From a virus: DNA of 24,287 bases. The DNA lies in the IMG/VR virus record IMGVR_UViG_3300033553_000637, positions 1-24,287 of that record; one strand, written 5' to 3'. Under the pieces are notes generated by a model. That model saw nothing but the letters and a program-made list of their open reading frames with translations, was not told the DNA's origin and searched no databases. Below, one piece after another: positions 13,735 to 22,162 of the stretch; positions within the stretch are counted from its first letter, which is position 1; each line of letters starts with the position of its first letter. The position numbers were made by a program, and so were the translations under genes.

Positions 13735-14601
13735 TTATTTTTTCCGCAATAATTGAATAATAGGCTTTGCCTTAGCTGCTCCCGCTACTTTATGGTAGGG
13801 ATGCTTTGGCGGAAAAGCCACTTTTTGTTTTCCGGGATTAAACCTGAAAATTTCCAGTTTGTTCTTACCGTTCTTGCTCTCCTGGTATGTTGCGCTTTTT
13901 CCAGATTTATGAGCTTTCACGGCATCACTTAAATCATTTAAGTAAGCCAATACTTCAGCTACCGTACATCGGCAACGCCAACCATTTGGCGGAAAGAATA
14001 AGTCCCAAAAAGGATCATCCTTTGGAAGGGTGGTATTGTGAAGTGTCTGATGGCTATCCCTCACCTTATCATCATTGGCAGTTCTGTACTGAAGATAATA
14101 GCGATCACCATCACTAAAGTTCTCCCAACGCTCTGCCATTAAACCACTACCTACTGCAAAGTCATATTCTGCCTCCAGGTAATTTTCGTTATAGTTTTTT
14201 TTAATGCTGGAGACATCTTTTGAAAACTGGGAGAAGCTCTTGATTTTCTTATCTTCGGTAAGCAGCTGCCTCGAAGCTTCAAATAATTGTGCGTGCGTTT
14301 TTAATCCTGAAAACAGGAATATATCCTCTTCCATGCTTTTGCGCATAGAATCGCTAATTTCATTATCAGAAAGCGCCCTGGATAAAAATCCGTTTGTTTG
14401 GATTATGATGTCCTGGTATTCCGGTACCTCTTTTAAATCGTCCGGGTGATAACTCCCTTTTTTGTGCAGCTTTTTAAAAGCCTTTTCAACGGTCTTTAAA
14501 AGCCGTTTAAACTTAGGATTTAAGGCTAACTGTAAATCCTGTTGTTGATGGTTGCAATGGCCGCAAGTGCAATTGTACAAATGCGATAGCCTGCCGTGCA
14601 A
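13735..14601 (-). CDS. Phage head morphogenesis protein, Mu gpF-like
   Basis: 288 residues. The C-terminal part carries the minor head protein motif: YRTANDDKVRDSHQTLHNTT (~172-191) followed by PNGWRCRCTVAEV (~205-217). Such proteins assemble near the portal, and some members are toxin-fused; no extra domain is seen here. The N-terminus has CTCGHCNH (11-18), a likely small metal knuckle. The C-terminus is basic. The gene sits 23 bases after the portal stop, matching Mu gene order. Confidence 0.88.
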   Translation of the reverse strand: MHGRLSHLYNCTCGHCNHQQQDLQLALNPKFKRLLKTVEKAFKKLHKKGSYHPDDLKEVPEYQDIIIQTNGFLSRALSDNEISDSMRKSMEEDIFLFSGLKTHAQLFEASRQLLTEDKKIKSFSQFSKDVSSIKKNYNENYLEAEYDFAVGSGLMAERWENFSDGDRYYLQYRTANDDKVRDSHQTLHNTTLPKDDPFWDLFFPPNGWRCRCTVAEVLAYLNDLSDAVKAHKSGKSATYQESKNGKNKLEIFRFNPGKQKVAFPPKHPYHKVAGAAKAKPIIQLLRKK

Positions 14602-14624
14602 TGCCCCAAAGTAACCTTTAGGGC

Positions 14625-15839
14625 TTAGTCGAAAAAATCCGCGCCAAGGCTAAGGGTGTTTTGTTGCTTTGGCACTTCTCGTTTCCCAATTACTTCAATG
14701 CCAAACTTCTCTTTTACCCATTCCGGCTTCACATCAAAATAAGGCAAGGATTCCTTGGTCATAGTCCATAACTGGCTTATATCTTCGGTTTGTTCATATC
14801 CATAGGTGATCTCACCTTTTAAAACCCCTATTTTTGAGAGTGCAGGTATAACGGTGGTATTCCAAGCTTGCTCCAACAAACGCAAATCGCTATCACATAA
14901 AGTGTTCAACATTTCCTGACCGCTTTCGTCTTTAGATCTGCTACCGTTTTGAGTATCTTGGCCAATAACAGCTCCTGTAACTAACAATGAAATTTCATTG
15001 TTGCAAAATGTCATTAAATTGCTATAAACATCCCCATTGGTATTCACGCCTTTTGCCCATTCAAAGCTTTCACTTTCATCAATGATAAACCAAGCGGCTG
15101 CGCCCATATCTTTCATCATCGTTTCGCCCCGTTTTACCATTGCAGGATCTTGCGTATTTGTTTTCATGACCCTGGGCGGAATTCCATAGATCTCGCACAA
15201 TTCACTCCAGCAACTTTGTGCAAATCGTTTAAATAATATGTGGGGAACTGCATTGTTCAACAAACCTAAATTACCCTTGGCTCCAAACTCCAATAACCAG
15301 GTACCGTATTCTGCAACTTCACGGTAAGGGGTAAATGTATCTTCAGTATAATCGGGATATAACCTTCCATTTCTGGGATCTATATTTTCCCTGGGCAATA
15401 AGTCTACCTGAAGTACTTTTTCAATATTTAAAGACAATTCAATTAATGAATGGCCATTAAAAACACTGTCCAAAATGTGTTTGTTGATTTCATTGGTAAA
15501 CTTGGCATTGTTGATCAATTTTGTTTGATCCTCATCTACATCCCCGTTGGCTTTTTTAAGTACAATACGTTCTGCCAATACTTTTAACTGGCGGTTTTGT
15601 AATTGTGAAGTCAATAATGCATCCAGCTTAATTTCCTTAAAAAGCTGTTGAATTAAATACCACTTGGGAAGATCTACCAGGTTGGTTAATTTTTCGGCAG
15701 TTTTCCAACTGGCAATGTCTTTACGAGTGCTCGCCACTGCCTTTGGGGCAATTGTAGCGGTATATTTTGGGGCGGCTGCATTTGTTTTTAAAGCCAAATT
15801 ATGCGATTGCTTTTTTGTTCTATGTTTTCTACTGCTCAT
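14625..15839 (-). CDS. Portal protein, DUF935 (Mu gp29-like)
   Basis: 404 residues. It forms the dodecameric ring through which DNA enters the head. Typical DUF935 segments are seen: WYLIQQLFKEIKLDALLTSQ, FNGHSLIELS, PRNGRLYPDY, LLNNAVPHILFKRFAQSCW, and FCNNEISLLVTGAVIGQDTQ near residue 285. The N-terminus (~1-40) is basic and Ala/Lys-rich. Somewhat shorter than Mu gp29 (about 500 residues). Stop precedes the gpF-like gene; start is 2 bases after the DUF1320 stop. Confidence 0.9.
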   Translation of the reverse strand: MSSRKHRTKKQSHNLALKTNAAAPKYTATIAPKAVASTRKDIASWKTAEKLTNLVDLPKWYLIQQLFKEIKLDALLTSQLQNRQLKVLAERIVLKKANGDVDEDQTKLINNAKFTNEINKHILDSVFNGHSLIELSLNIEKVLQVDLLPRENIDPRNGRLYPDYTEDTFTPYREVAEYGTWLLEFGAKGNLGLLNNAVPHILFKRFAQSCWSELCEIYGIPPRVMKTNTQDPAMVKRGETMMKDMGAAAWFIIDESESFEWAKGVNTNGDVYSNLMTFCNNEISLLVTGAVIGQDTQNGSRSKDESGQEMLNTLCDSDLRLLEQAWNTTVIPALSKIGVLKGEITYGYEQTEDISQLWTMTKESLPYFDVKPEWVKEKFGIEVIGKREVPKQQNTLSLGADFFD

Positions 15840-15841
15840 AA

Positions 15842-16288
15842 TTATTCGTGATTAAATTTTTTGCGTGAGCCAAAACTAAAAGGCTCTTTGGTGCTTAATT
15901 CATTATCAATTTGAGGTAACGAACTTAGGTTTACATCACCATTTGCCAATTTGTTGAGCCAAGCTACGGCACGATCATATCGTTCCTTTGTTTGCTCATA
16001 GATCACATCGGCATTGCAAAGCTCCACTACCCACCATTTGGCAATGGTGGTAGCGTGTTTTAAGATCAGCGGATTTCGTTCAGCTGCCACTTTGCTTAAA
16101 ATTGCATCTACATCGTATTGCAACCTCCCATCCTGCCACTGTCTTTTATTGTTTCCGGATAGATAACTGCGTACCTCTTCTTCAGCTGCGGCCATAGCGA
16201 TATCAATAATATCATCATTGCCTTCAGTGATTTGTTCCAATTGATAGCCGTATATCGTACTTGGCATATCTGATTTATTTAAAAACAT
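15842..16288 (-). CDS. DUF1320 protein, Mu gp36-like neck protein
   Basis: 148 residues. MFLNKSDMPSTIYGYQLEQI, IIDIAMAAAEEEVRSYL, and HATTIAKWWVVELCN ... RYDRAVAWLNKLANGDVNL follow the DUF1320/gp36 pattern, a head-completion-type helical protein. In Mu gp36 follows the major head gene; here it is placed between large terminase and portal, on the other strand. The residues after ~125 are polar and unconserved-looking. Confidence 0.85.
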   Translation of the reverse strand: MFLNKSDMPSTIYGYQLEQITEGNDDIIDIAMAAAEEEVRSYLSGNNKRQWQDGRLQYDVDAILSKVAAERNPLILKHATTIAKWWVVELCNADVIYEQTKERYDRAVAWLNKLANGDVNLSSLPQIDNELSTKEPFSFGSRKKFNHE

Positions 16289-16291
16289 AAC

Positions 16292-17821
16292 TTAGTATTT
16301 TCGTGAGTTAATAGCCCCAAATGAATAATCCATATTTTTTTGTACCGTTCGGTTTTGAATTAGCCAACAAGCCCCTTCAAGGGAATCGGGCCCGTCCATT
16401 ACAGAAGCTTTTTCGCTTACGCCTATCATTTGATCGTGCATACGTATCATATTTGGATCTTCCTTTTCAGCTTTGTTGAAAATCAGATTTCCAAGACGGT
16501 TGAGAGGTTCCAAGGTTCCTTCGATCCTAAAGAACTTATCGGCCTTTCTGCGTTTGTCTTCAGTTATTGGTATGGTAAATCCATAACTATCTGCACGCTG
16601 ATAAATCAAGGGCAGTAACACTTGCTGGTAGTGTGGATCCTGCAAGCTGTTGTTTTCAATGTAGATCCGTTTGGTATCCACATTTTTTTCCTTCAGGTAT
16701 AAATAGGATTCATAGAGCCAGTCCACAAACTTTGCATTGCTGGTTTGATCTATCCAAACTTTATATAAAAAGCGTTTCCTACCCATACTCCCAACAACCA
16801 CTACGGATTTATAAGAAGCTTGCTTATTGCGCCCACGATCTTTATTGGAGGTCGAAGGATCGGCATATACAAATACCTGATCACAAAATTTGAGAGCCGG
16901 ACATTTACCGTAGGTGATATCTTTAAAAGTATCACCTTCAGAAATTGGGTTATTAAAATATTCCTTTTGTTGTGCGCTCCAGGGAATTTTAGATAACACC
17001 CGATCTATAAGCTTTGCGGTGTTTTTCTGAGGCCAGGTACTTTTACCTTCTTTATCCCGGATATTGATTATATCGTGCCGGTCTGCTTTTTTGGCAAGCT
17101 CTGTAATGCAACAATATTTTGCAATGATATTTCCTAGCACTACAAATAATAGATCATTGGAGGTTGATCTGGTTGGGTAAAGTGCTTCATTGATCCACTT
17201 CACCTTTTCGGTAACACGATCAGGGTTTCTGCATTCCTCATCGGTATCAATATCATCTATAAGAATACCATCCGGTCTCTTTGCATCATTTTTTGTACCT
17301 CTGGGGCTTTGCCCTGCACCCAAAGCACGTAATGAAACCCCTTTCTTGGTTATAAACTCATGGGATTCCCAATTGCCAATTCCCTCCTGTTCCCCATAAT
17401 CATTAATGATACGATTATTGGATTCCAGTGTGGCCTTAAAAGGCAATAGCAGTCGTTTTGCATTATCGAAAGTGTTGGAGACCAATACAAAATTCTTGAT
17501 CCTACCGGTAAGGATCAGGAACAAGAAAACCATCATGGCCGTAGATGATTTACTCAATTCCCTCGCCCAGGAAACAACTTCATACCATTCTGAATTTGCA
17601 ATACATCTTTTGGTAAAATCAATATGAAATTTCGCAGGTTCTGAAGTACAATAATGCGGGAAATAATATTTTTTCCACTCCTCCGGATGAGCTTCCAGAT
17701 GGGCAATACGCTTTTGTTTTTGTGCAGGGGTTTCATTAAGGTCAACAGGTGTTGCCTTTGCACTATTTTCCCTGTATTGGTTCCAGAGGGCTAAATATTT
17801 CTTGTCTTCAGCTTTAGCCAT
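16292..17821 (-). CDS. Terminase large subunit (Mu gp28-like)
   Basis: 509 residues. Motor and nuclease that packages phage DNA. The ATPase part has an arginine-lysine Walker A-like loop ARELSKSS (86-93) and Walker B GILIDDID (185-192); SPRGTKNDAKRPDG is typical before it. The RNase H-like nuclease has Asp321 (YADPSTSN), Glu389 (YIENNS) and Asp476/Asp479 (MDGPDSLEGACWL). Its ATG is immediately preceded by the small subunit's TAG with no bases between, so translation is probably coupled. Full length; no sign of decay. Confidence 0.93.
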   Translation of the reverse strand: MAKAEDKKYLALWNQYRENSAKATPVDLNETPAQKQKRIAHLEAHPEEWKKYYFPHYCTSEPAKFHIDFTKRCIANSEWYEVVSWARELSKSSTAMMVFLFLILTGRIKNFVLVSNTFDNAKRLLLPFKATLESNNRIINDYGEQEGIGNWESHEFITKKGVSLRALGAGQSPRGTKNDAKRPDGILIDDIDTDEECRNPDRVTEKVKWINEALYPTRSTSNDLLFVVLGNIIAKYCCITELAKKADRHDIINIRDKEGKSTWPQKNTAKLIDRVLSKIPWSAQQKEYFNNPISEGDTFKDITYGKCPALKFCDQVFVYADPSTSNKDRGRNKQASYKSVVVVGSMGRKRFLYKVWIDQTSNAKFVDWLYESYLYLKEKNVDTKRIYIENNSLQDPHYQQVLLPLIYQRADSYGFTIPITEDKRRKADKFFRIEGTLEPLNRLGNLIFNKAEKEDPNMIRMHDQMIGVSEKASVMDGPDSLEGACWLIQNRTVQKNMDYSFGAINSRKY

Positions 17822-18379
17822 CTATGAGAGTTTGGAATTTATAAATACATCAAATAGCGGAACCAGGCGCTTATATAAATCAAAGTCCTGAGGCTTGATA
17901 AAGTCAAGGAATCCAGTTGCAACCTCATAAATTTCAGCAATTGAAGTTTCGGTTTCTAACCTTTTTATGGAAGTAGTTATAACTGCAATTGTATTTGCTT
18001 CTTTAGTAGTGGCAAAATTCCCAACTGTTACCGGAAAGTCTTCTTCGTTGTATTTTGGGTACTCTACCCTATCATTTCCATTTTTATCCTTTGTTATTTT
18101 GGGTTTCAATAAATCCTCCGGAACGTCATACTGCACCTTACGTGTAATGATGTGATTGTTCAACCACTCCAATTGATCATATAGATCACCAATCATTTTT
18201 TGGCGGGTGACCATAAGGGACTTGCGCAGTTTCTTCCAGGCTTCCTGATCTATCCACTTAGTGATGGTATTGGGACGTACTCCTACACGATCGGCAATTT
18301 CCTTATTGGTGAGTTTTTGGCTTGTATCCAAAAACAGCATTCTGGCATATTCTTTTGCTTCGGTTTTCTTTAGTCCCAT
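17822..18379 (-). CDS. Terminase small subunit-like, HTH protein
   Basis: 185 residues. An N-terminal HTH (LTNKEIADRVGVRPNTITKW, ~22-42) and helical C-terminal part suit a small terminase (Mu gp27-like) that recognises phage DNA and hands it to the large subunit. First gene of the leftward operon. A variable central segment (~85-115) is Pro/Lys/Asp-rich. A candidate -7 box on the minus strand (CACTTTTG, 18396-18403) lies about 17 bases upstream of its ATG. Confidence 0.8.
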   Translation of the reverse strand: MGLKKTEAKEYARMLFLDTSQKLTNKEIADRVGVRPNTITKWIDQEAWKKLRKSLMVTRQKMIGDLYDQLEWLNNHIITRKVQYDVPEDLLKPKITKDKNGNDRVEYPKYNEEDFPVTVGNFATTKEANTIAVITTSIKRLETETSIAEIYEVATGFLDFIKPQDFDLYKRLVPLFDVFINSKLS

Positions 18380-18408
18380 GGGTGTGATTTGAAGGCAAAA
18401 GTGGGTAA

Positions 18409-18420
18409 TTCGCGCGCGAA
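18409..18420. promoter_or_regulatory. 12-bp palindrome between divergent late operons
   Basis: TTCGCGCGCGAA is a perfect palindrome of CG repeats in an otherwise AT-rich stretch, 29 bases upstream of the small terminase ATG on one side and about 55 bases from the capsid-side promoter's -33 element on the other. It is a candidate site for a shared late activator. The rest of 18380-18537 holds weaker inverted repeats (AAAGCC/GGCTTT at 18435 and 18461; CTGTA/TACAG at 18452 and 18466). Confidence 0.5.
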
Positions 18421-18474
18421 AATAAAAAAACCGGAAAGCCTCTTAACTACTCTGTACACGGGCTTTACAGTTTC

Positions 18475-18505
18475 TTGCGGGATACATTTTGTTACTACAT
18501 ATTTG
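18475..18505 (+). promoter_or_regulatory. Rightward late promoter candidate
   Basis: TTG at 18475-18477 and CATATTTG at 18498-18505 (7 of 8 to TAnnTTTG) are separated by 20 bases. Transcription would start near 18512, 26 bases before the protease ATG at 18538. The imperfect -7 box would suit a promoter needing an activator. Confidence 0.5.
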
Positions 18506-18537
18506 TCCCTCTAATAAAGAATGAATTCATAAAACCA

Positions 18538-19527
18538 ATGCCGAAACCCGGACAAAAGAAAAAGCGATTTACATTCAATGATCCCACGGTTAAAAACAGT
18601 CATGGGTTCCTAATTCCCACCGAAGGGATAGGTCTTGAAAGGTTCGCTAAGAATCCTGTAATGTTGGATAGCCATTGGAACAGCAACCATAGTGTTATTG
18701 GACGTTGGGAAGGTTTTGAAAATAAAGAAGGTCTTTTAAGCGGTCTTCCCGTATTTGATATGGATGATGAAGCAGCTACCAAAATTGCCGGAAAGGTAGA
18801 ACGGGATTTTATACGAGGCTGTTCTATGGGAATCACATTTAACCATGCTGATTTAAAGTATGTGGCCGGTCAACTGATCCTTGAAAAATGTGAACTATAT
18901 GAAGTGAGCATAGTAGCTGTTCCCAGTAATGCCAATAGCATACACTTATATCATCAAGACGGTAAAACATTAATGACAGATGAAGAGGTACAAAAGCTTT
19001 GTTTATCTGCCATCCCAACCGAACCGGAAACTGAATTTATTACACCTAAAAACCCAGAAAACGAGAATATGAGTAAAATTAAATTAACCGCAGTTGCTGC
19101 CTTGATATTAGGTTTTACAGCTGACACAGAAATGGAATCAGCCGAGCTAAGCGCAAAAATCGTAGGCTTGGATGCCGAGAAAAAAGCAGCTGAGTTAAAA
19201 CTCTCTGCCAAATTGGAAGCTGAAGAAGCTTCGAAATTAACAGCTGTCAACTTACAGGTTGATAATGCCGTGACTGCTGGGCAAATTTCAGCAGAGAAAA
19301 AAGAGCAGTTTGTAAACCTAGGTATTGCAAACCCTGAATTGTTGACTTCAACATTGGCTTCAATACCAGTTAAAAAGACTTTTGCAGCGACCATCAAGAA
19401 TAACGATGGAACTGAAAGCGAGGTCAAAACAGCTGAAGACTTTCAGAAGTTAACCTTAGAAGCACAGTTGAGCTTTAAATCGACACAACCCGACCAGTAC
19501 AAGAAATTATTCACCATTAATAACTAA
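18538..19527 (+). CDS. Prohead protease fused to scaffold (Mu I/Z-like)
   Basis: 329 residues from ATG 18538; a longer frame back to TTG 18475 would run through the promoter. Residues 1-140 are an HK97/S78-type maturation protease: His46 (LDSHWNSNH), Ser96 (RGCSMGITF) and Glu122 (LYEVSIVAVPSN) fit the catalytic set. Residues ~178-329 are Ala/Lys/Glu-rich and helical, as scaffolds are. An in-frame ATG at 19069 (Met178) begins exactly at the scaffold part and could give a separate scaffold, as Z within I in Mu. First gene of the rightward structural operon, four bases before the capsid gene. Confidence 0.9.
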   Translation: MPKPGQKKKRFTFNDPTVKNSHGFLIPTEGIGLERFAKNPVMLDSHWNSNHSVIGRWEGFENKEGLLSGLPVFDMDDEAATKIAGKVERDFIRGCSMGITFNHADLKYVAGQLILEKCELYEVSIVAVPSNANSIHLYHQDGKTLMTDEEVQKLCLSAIPTEPETEFITPKNPENENMSKIKLTAVAALILGFTADTEMESAELSAKIVGLDAEKKAAELKLSAKLEAEEASKLTAVNLQVDNAVTAGQISAEKKEQFVNLGIANPELLTSTLASIPVKKTFAATIKNNDGTESEVKTAEDFQKLTLEAQLSFKSTQPDQYKKLFTINN

Positions 19528-19531
19528 TAAA

Positions 19532-20449
19532 ATGCCAGCAAATTTTCCAGAAATATGGTTAGGACGTATTATCCAAAACCTAGATAATAGTGATGTTGCA
19601 CCCTTTTTGAATGGGATTGCAGAAATCGCAGCAAGCGTTGTCCAAATCAACCAGGGGCAATTAAGTGAGCAAAACAAAATTTATGTGCCAAGCACTGAAT
19701 TTGAAGTTGATGTATTGATCAACAACACCACTTATCCAATTGCAGTGCAAACGTATGCAGATGGTACTATCGAAATTACCTTGGACAAATACCAAACTAA
19801 GGTAGTGACCTTAAGTGACGACCAAATTATTGGTGCCTCTTATGACAAAATCGATGTGGTTACAAAATCCCTGGTCAGAAGCATTATGTCTTCTAAATAC
19901 AAAAAAGCAATTCATTCAATTGCCCCTGCCGCTGTTACCGTAGATACTCCTGTAATGGCTGCAACCGGTGGAGCTGCTGCCTTGACTGATCCATCAGGAA
20001 GGAAACGCTTAACCTATGAAGACCTTGTGGCCTTTAAAGATGCCTGTGATAAAGCCGGAATGGCCGAGGAAGGGCGAAGATTGGTTTTATGTACAAACCA
20101 CTGGAACGATCTATTGTTAGACCGTAAAAACTTCGGTAATCAATTGGTAGATTATGCAAAAGGAAAGCCAGCTCCTTTTATCTCCGACTTTGAGTTGCAC
20201 AAATACCCGGTAATGCCACTTTACACTTCTTTGAAAGTGAAAAAAGCTTACGGTGCCATTGTGGAAGCCGGAGATACCGTTGCATCGGTGTGTTTTGTAA
20301 AAGAGAAAATTGGTAAAAAAACAGGCTTGACCAAGCAATACTTTGCCGAGGCCAAAAACAACCCTGCGACCCAAACTAATGACCTATCGTACAGACACTA
20401 CTTTATTGCAGTGCCTTACCAAAACAAGCACATTGCTGCTATAGTATAA
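19532..20449 (+). CDS. Major capsid protein
   Basis: 305 residues, same size class as Mu gpT. It follows protease/scaffold directly. Features fit an HK97-type capsid: an N-terminal helix-rich arm (EIWLGRIIQNLDNSDVAPFL), a beta-rich central part, GRKRLTYEDLVAFKDACDKAG as a spine helix, and a strand-rich end SYRHYFIAVPYQNKHIAAIV. Short A/G-rich inserts (AATGGAAAL) lie mid-protein. A GC hairpin follows the stop, as often seen after highly expressed capsid genes. Confidence 0.85.
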   Translation: MPANFPEIWLGRIIQNLDNSDVAPFLNGIAEIAASVVQINQGQLSEQNKIYVPSTEFEVDVLINNTTYPIAVQTYADGTIEITLDKYQTKVVTLSDDQIIGASYDKIDVVTKSLVRSIMSSKYKKAIHSIAPAAVTVDTPVMAATGGAAALTDPSGRKRLTYEDLVAFKDACDKAGMAEEGRRLVLCTNHWNDLLLDRKNFGNQLVDYAKGKPAPFISDFELHKYPVMPLYTSLKVKKAYGAIVEAGDTVASVCFVKEKIGKKTGLTKQYFAEAKNNPATQTNDLSYRHYFIAVPYQNKHIAAIV

Positions 20450-20460
20450 TACCCCAACCA

Positions 20461-20488
20461 TCCGGCTATCCTTCGCCAGATAGCCGGA
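20461..20488 (+). terminator. 10-bp GC hairpin after the capsid gene
   Basis: TCCGGCTATC (20461-20470) pairs perfectly with GATAGCCGGA (20479-20488) around an 8-base loop. No T run follows (ATCTATAAAAT), so a partial terminator or a 3' stabiliser for the capsid message is more likely than a full stop; the lysis genes follow 22 bases later. Confidence 0.6.
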
Positions 20489-20509
20489 ATCTATAAAATA
20501 TAAATTAAC

Positions 20510-20851
20510 ATGCTCGATTACCTCCTATCACCAATTATCCAGATACTGATGCTGTTTTTTACGGCACTTATTACCTGGTTCTTTTCAAGATCCAGATATA
20601 AAATGGATTTGAAGTCCTCAGGAATCGACAATGAAATAAAATCAGCTGACTATTACAGATCATTACTTGACGACATGGCTATAAGGTTAGACAATGCAAT
20701 CTCCGAACTCATGAAGTTGGAAGATCGATTTGTAAAGTTGATGCAAACCAATAGGGAGCTTTCTAACACGAATATGCAATTGATGGAAACCAATAAAGAA
20801 TTATTGGTAGAGCTTAAAAAGTACAAACAGTTAAACGGCAAAAAGGAATAG
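20510..20851 (+). CDS. Membrane coiled-coil protein, holin-like candidate
   Basis: 113 residues. Residues ~5-26 (LLSPIIQILMLFFTALITWFF) are one transmembrane helix, then basic SRSRYK, then a long coiled coil (~42-107; LDNAISELMKLEDRFVKLMQ and following heptads) and a lysine-rich end. It directly precedes the endolysin gene (2 bases between), so a role in lysis is likely: holin, or an inner-membrane lysis regulator. Topology with basic residues after the helix puts the coil in the cytoplasm, which argues against a classic i-spanin. Confidence 0.6.
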   Translation: MLDYLLSPIIQILMLFFTALITWFFSRSRYKMDLKSSGIDNEIKSADYYRSLLDDMAIRLDNAISELMKLEDRFVKLMQTNRELSNTNMQLMETNKELLVELKKYKQLNGKKE

Positions 20852-20853
20852 CT

Positions 20854-21285
20854 ATGGTTACGAGCGCAGATTGTACTAAAAAATATGGAACCCCGGACAT
20901 TCACATGGAGCGAAAGGAAATGGTTCTCTGGGACATCCCTACCGATATTAATGCAGGAATCCCAGAATTGCCTAACCGGCTTTATTGTAATAAGGACATT
21001 GTTGAGCCACTAGAGCAAGCTTTTCAGAATGTTATTGATAGGGATTTGGCTTGTCATATTAAGTCCTGGGACGGTTGCTTCAATATTAGAAAGAAAAGAG
21101 GCGGCTCTACATACTCCCTGCACAGCTGGGCAATTGCCGTAGACTTTAACGCAGCCTGGAACCGCTTTGGGGCAAAGCCTCAAATGTCTTTGAAAGTGGT
21201 AAAATGCTTCACTGATGCCGGATTTGAATGGGGTGGTACCTGGTCAAAAAGGGACGGAATGCACTTTCAATTAAAATCGATTTAA
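20854..21285 (+). CDS. Endolysin, M15 peptidase family
   Basis: 143 residues. It should cut the peptide stems of peptidoglycan at the end of infection. The zinc motif SLHSWAIAVDFN gives His90 and Asp97, and DGMHFQ gives His137, the M15C (L-Ala-D-Glu / D-Ala-D-Ala peptidase) ligands. No signal peptide, so it needs a holin or similar. The stop overlaps the start of the next gene by one base (TAATG), binding it into one lysis unit. Length is normal for the family. Confidence 0.92.
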   Translation: MVTSADCTKKYGTPDIHMERKEMVLWDIPTDINAGIPELPNRLYCNKDIVEPLEQAFQNVIDRDLACHIKSWDGCFNIRKKRGGSTYSLHSWAIAVDFNAAWNRFGAKPQMSLKVVKCFTDAGFEWGGTWSKRDGMHFQLKSI

Positions 21286-21758
21286 TGAAGTACTTATTAA
21301 TCCTACTCGCCTGTTTTTTGATAGTCTCCTGCGGAAGGCGACCAATCACCAATACGGTAAGCATTCTTGACAGTACCCACGTTGAGCGTAAAGTAAATAT
21401 TAGGGATACTATTATCAACCTGCCATTTTATAAGGTGGGAGTTTCGGTAGCCGAAAAAGACCTAAATGAAACACCCCTGACGAAGACCAACGGAAATGCA
21501 AAAGTTGAACTATATAAAAAGGATGAAATCATTTACGCTAATGCCACTTGTGATTCGCTGGAGCTTCAACTTAAGCTGAAGGATAGCATTATATCAACAT
21601 TTCGCGATCGTAAAACTGACACGGTAATTACCCTGCCTCCGGAACAGGTCAAATATGTTCCCTGGTATATAAAAACACTTGCCTGGATAGGTGGTATTGC
21701 ACTATTGATCCTGGGCATTAAAGTGGCATTATTTATTTACAAACCTAAAATTTCATAA
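21285..21758 (+). CDS. Lipoprotein with C-terminal TM, possible unimolecular spanin
   Basis: 157 residues from ATG 21285. An upstream in-frame start at 21228 lies inside the endolysin and would hide the signal peptide. N-terminus KYLLILLACFLIVSCGRR is a lipoprotein signal with lipobox I-V-S-Cys16. The ~110-residue middle has strands and a helix (SLELQLKLKDSIISTF). Residues ~130-152 (KTLAWIGGIALLILGIKVAL) are a C-terminal transmembrane helix. A lipid anchor at one end and an inner-membrane helix at the other is the plan of u-spanins such as T1 gp11, which fuse inner and outer membranes at lysis. It follows endolysin with a one-base overlap. Confidence 0.75.
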   Translation: MKYLLILLACFLIVSCGRRPITNTVSILDSTHVERKVNIRDTIINLPFYKVGVSVAEKDLNETPLTKTNGNAKVELYKKDEIIYANATCDSLELQLKLKDSIISTFRDRKTDTVITLPPEQVKYVPWYIKTLAWIGGIALLILGIKVALFIYKPKIS

Positions 21759-21760
21759 AA

Positions 21761-22159
21761 ATGAAAAAACCATGCGTATTCAAATCACACCCGAAATTGG
21801 AGAAGTATTATGAAACCTCTGATGGGACAAAGTTCTTTCAGGAACACGATGCCAAAACATTCTCCAGAACTTTAAAAGATAAAGCTGTGAAAACGGTAAA
21901 AAGGCCTGCGGAAGTTGAAGCTGATGAACCTGTTAAAAAAGCAGGTGCTTCCAAATCCACGAAAGATTCCAAGCCAGAAGGATTGACCCCAATGCAAAAG
22001 GCAAAACTTAGAATTGAAGCCATTGAAAAAATGGAGACCGTTGCAGGGGTTGAAGAAGCCTTGAAAGAGGAAACCGCTAAATCTGTAATTGCAGCCGGTA
22101 AAGCACGTATTGAGGCCATTGAAGCTTCAAATGAAGTGATCAACAAAGAAAAAGAGTAA
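21761..22159 (+). CDS. Structural-region protein of unknown function
   Basis: 132 residues, between the lysis cassette and the sheath. The N-terminus (FKSHPKLEKYYETSDGTKFF) is a small conserved-looking module also seen in proteins preceding tail genes of related phages; the rest is lysine-, alanine- and glutamate-rich, with two helical repeats sharing RIEAIE (~87-92 and ~117-122). A linker-like or head-tail joining role is possible. I do not recognise the family. Confidence 0.65.
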   Translation: MKKPCVFKSHPKLEKYYETSDGTKFFQEHDAKTFSRTLKDKAVKTVKRPAEVEADEPVKKAGASKSTKDSKPEGLTPMQKAKLRIEAIEKMETVAGVEEALKEETAKSVIAAGKARIEAIEASNEVINKEKE

Positions 22160-22162
22160 TAT

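Noticed and set aside
18475-18537. TTG start extending the protease N-terminus
   Set aside because: The TTG is better read as a -33 promoter element, and the extra 21 residues precede the usual protease start.
21228-21284. Upstream start of the lipoprotein gene
   Set aside because: It lies within the endolysin gene and would bury the lipoprotein signal; ATG 21285 overlaps the endolysin stop as TAATG.
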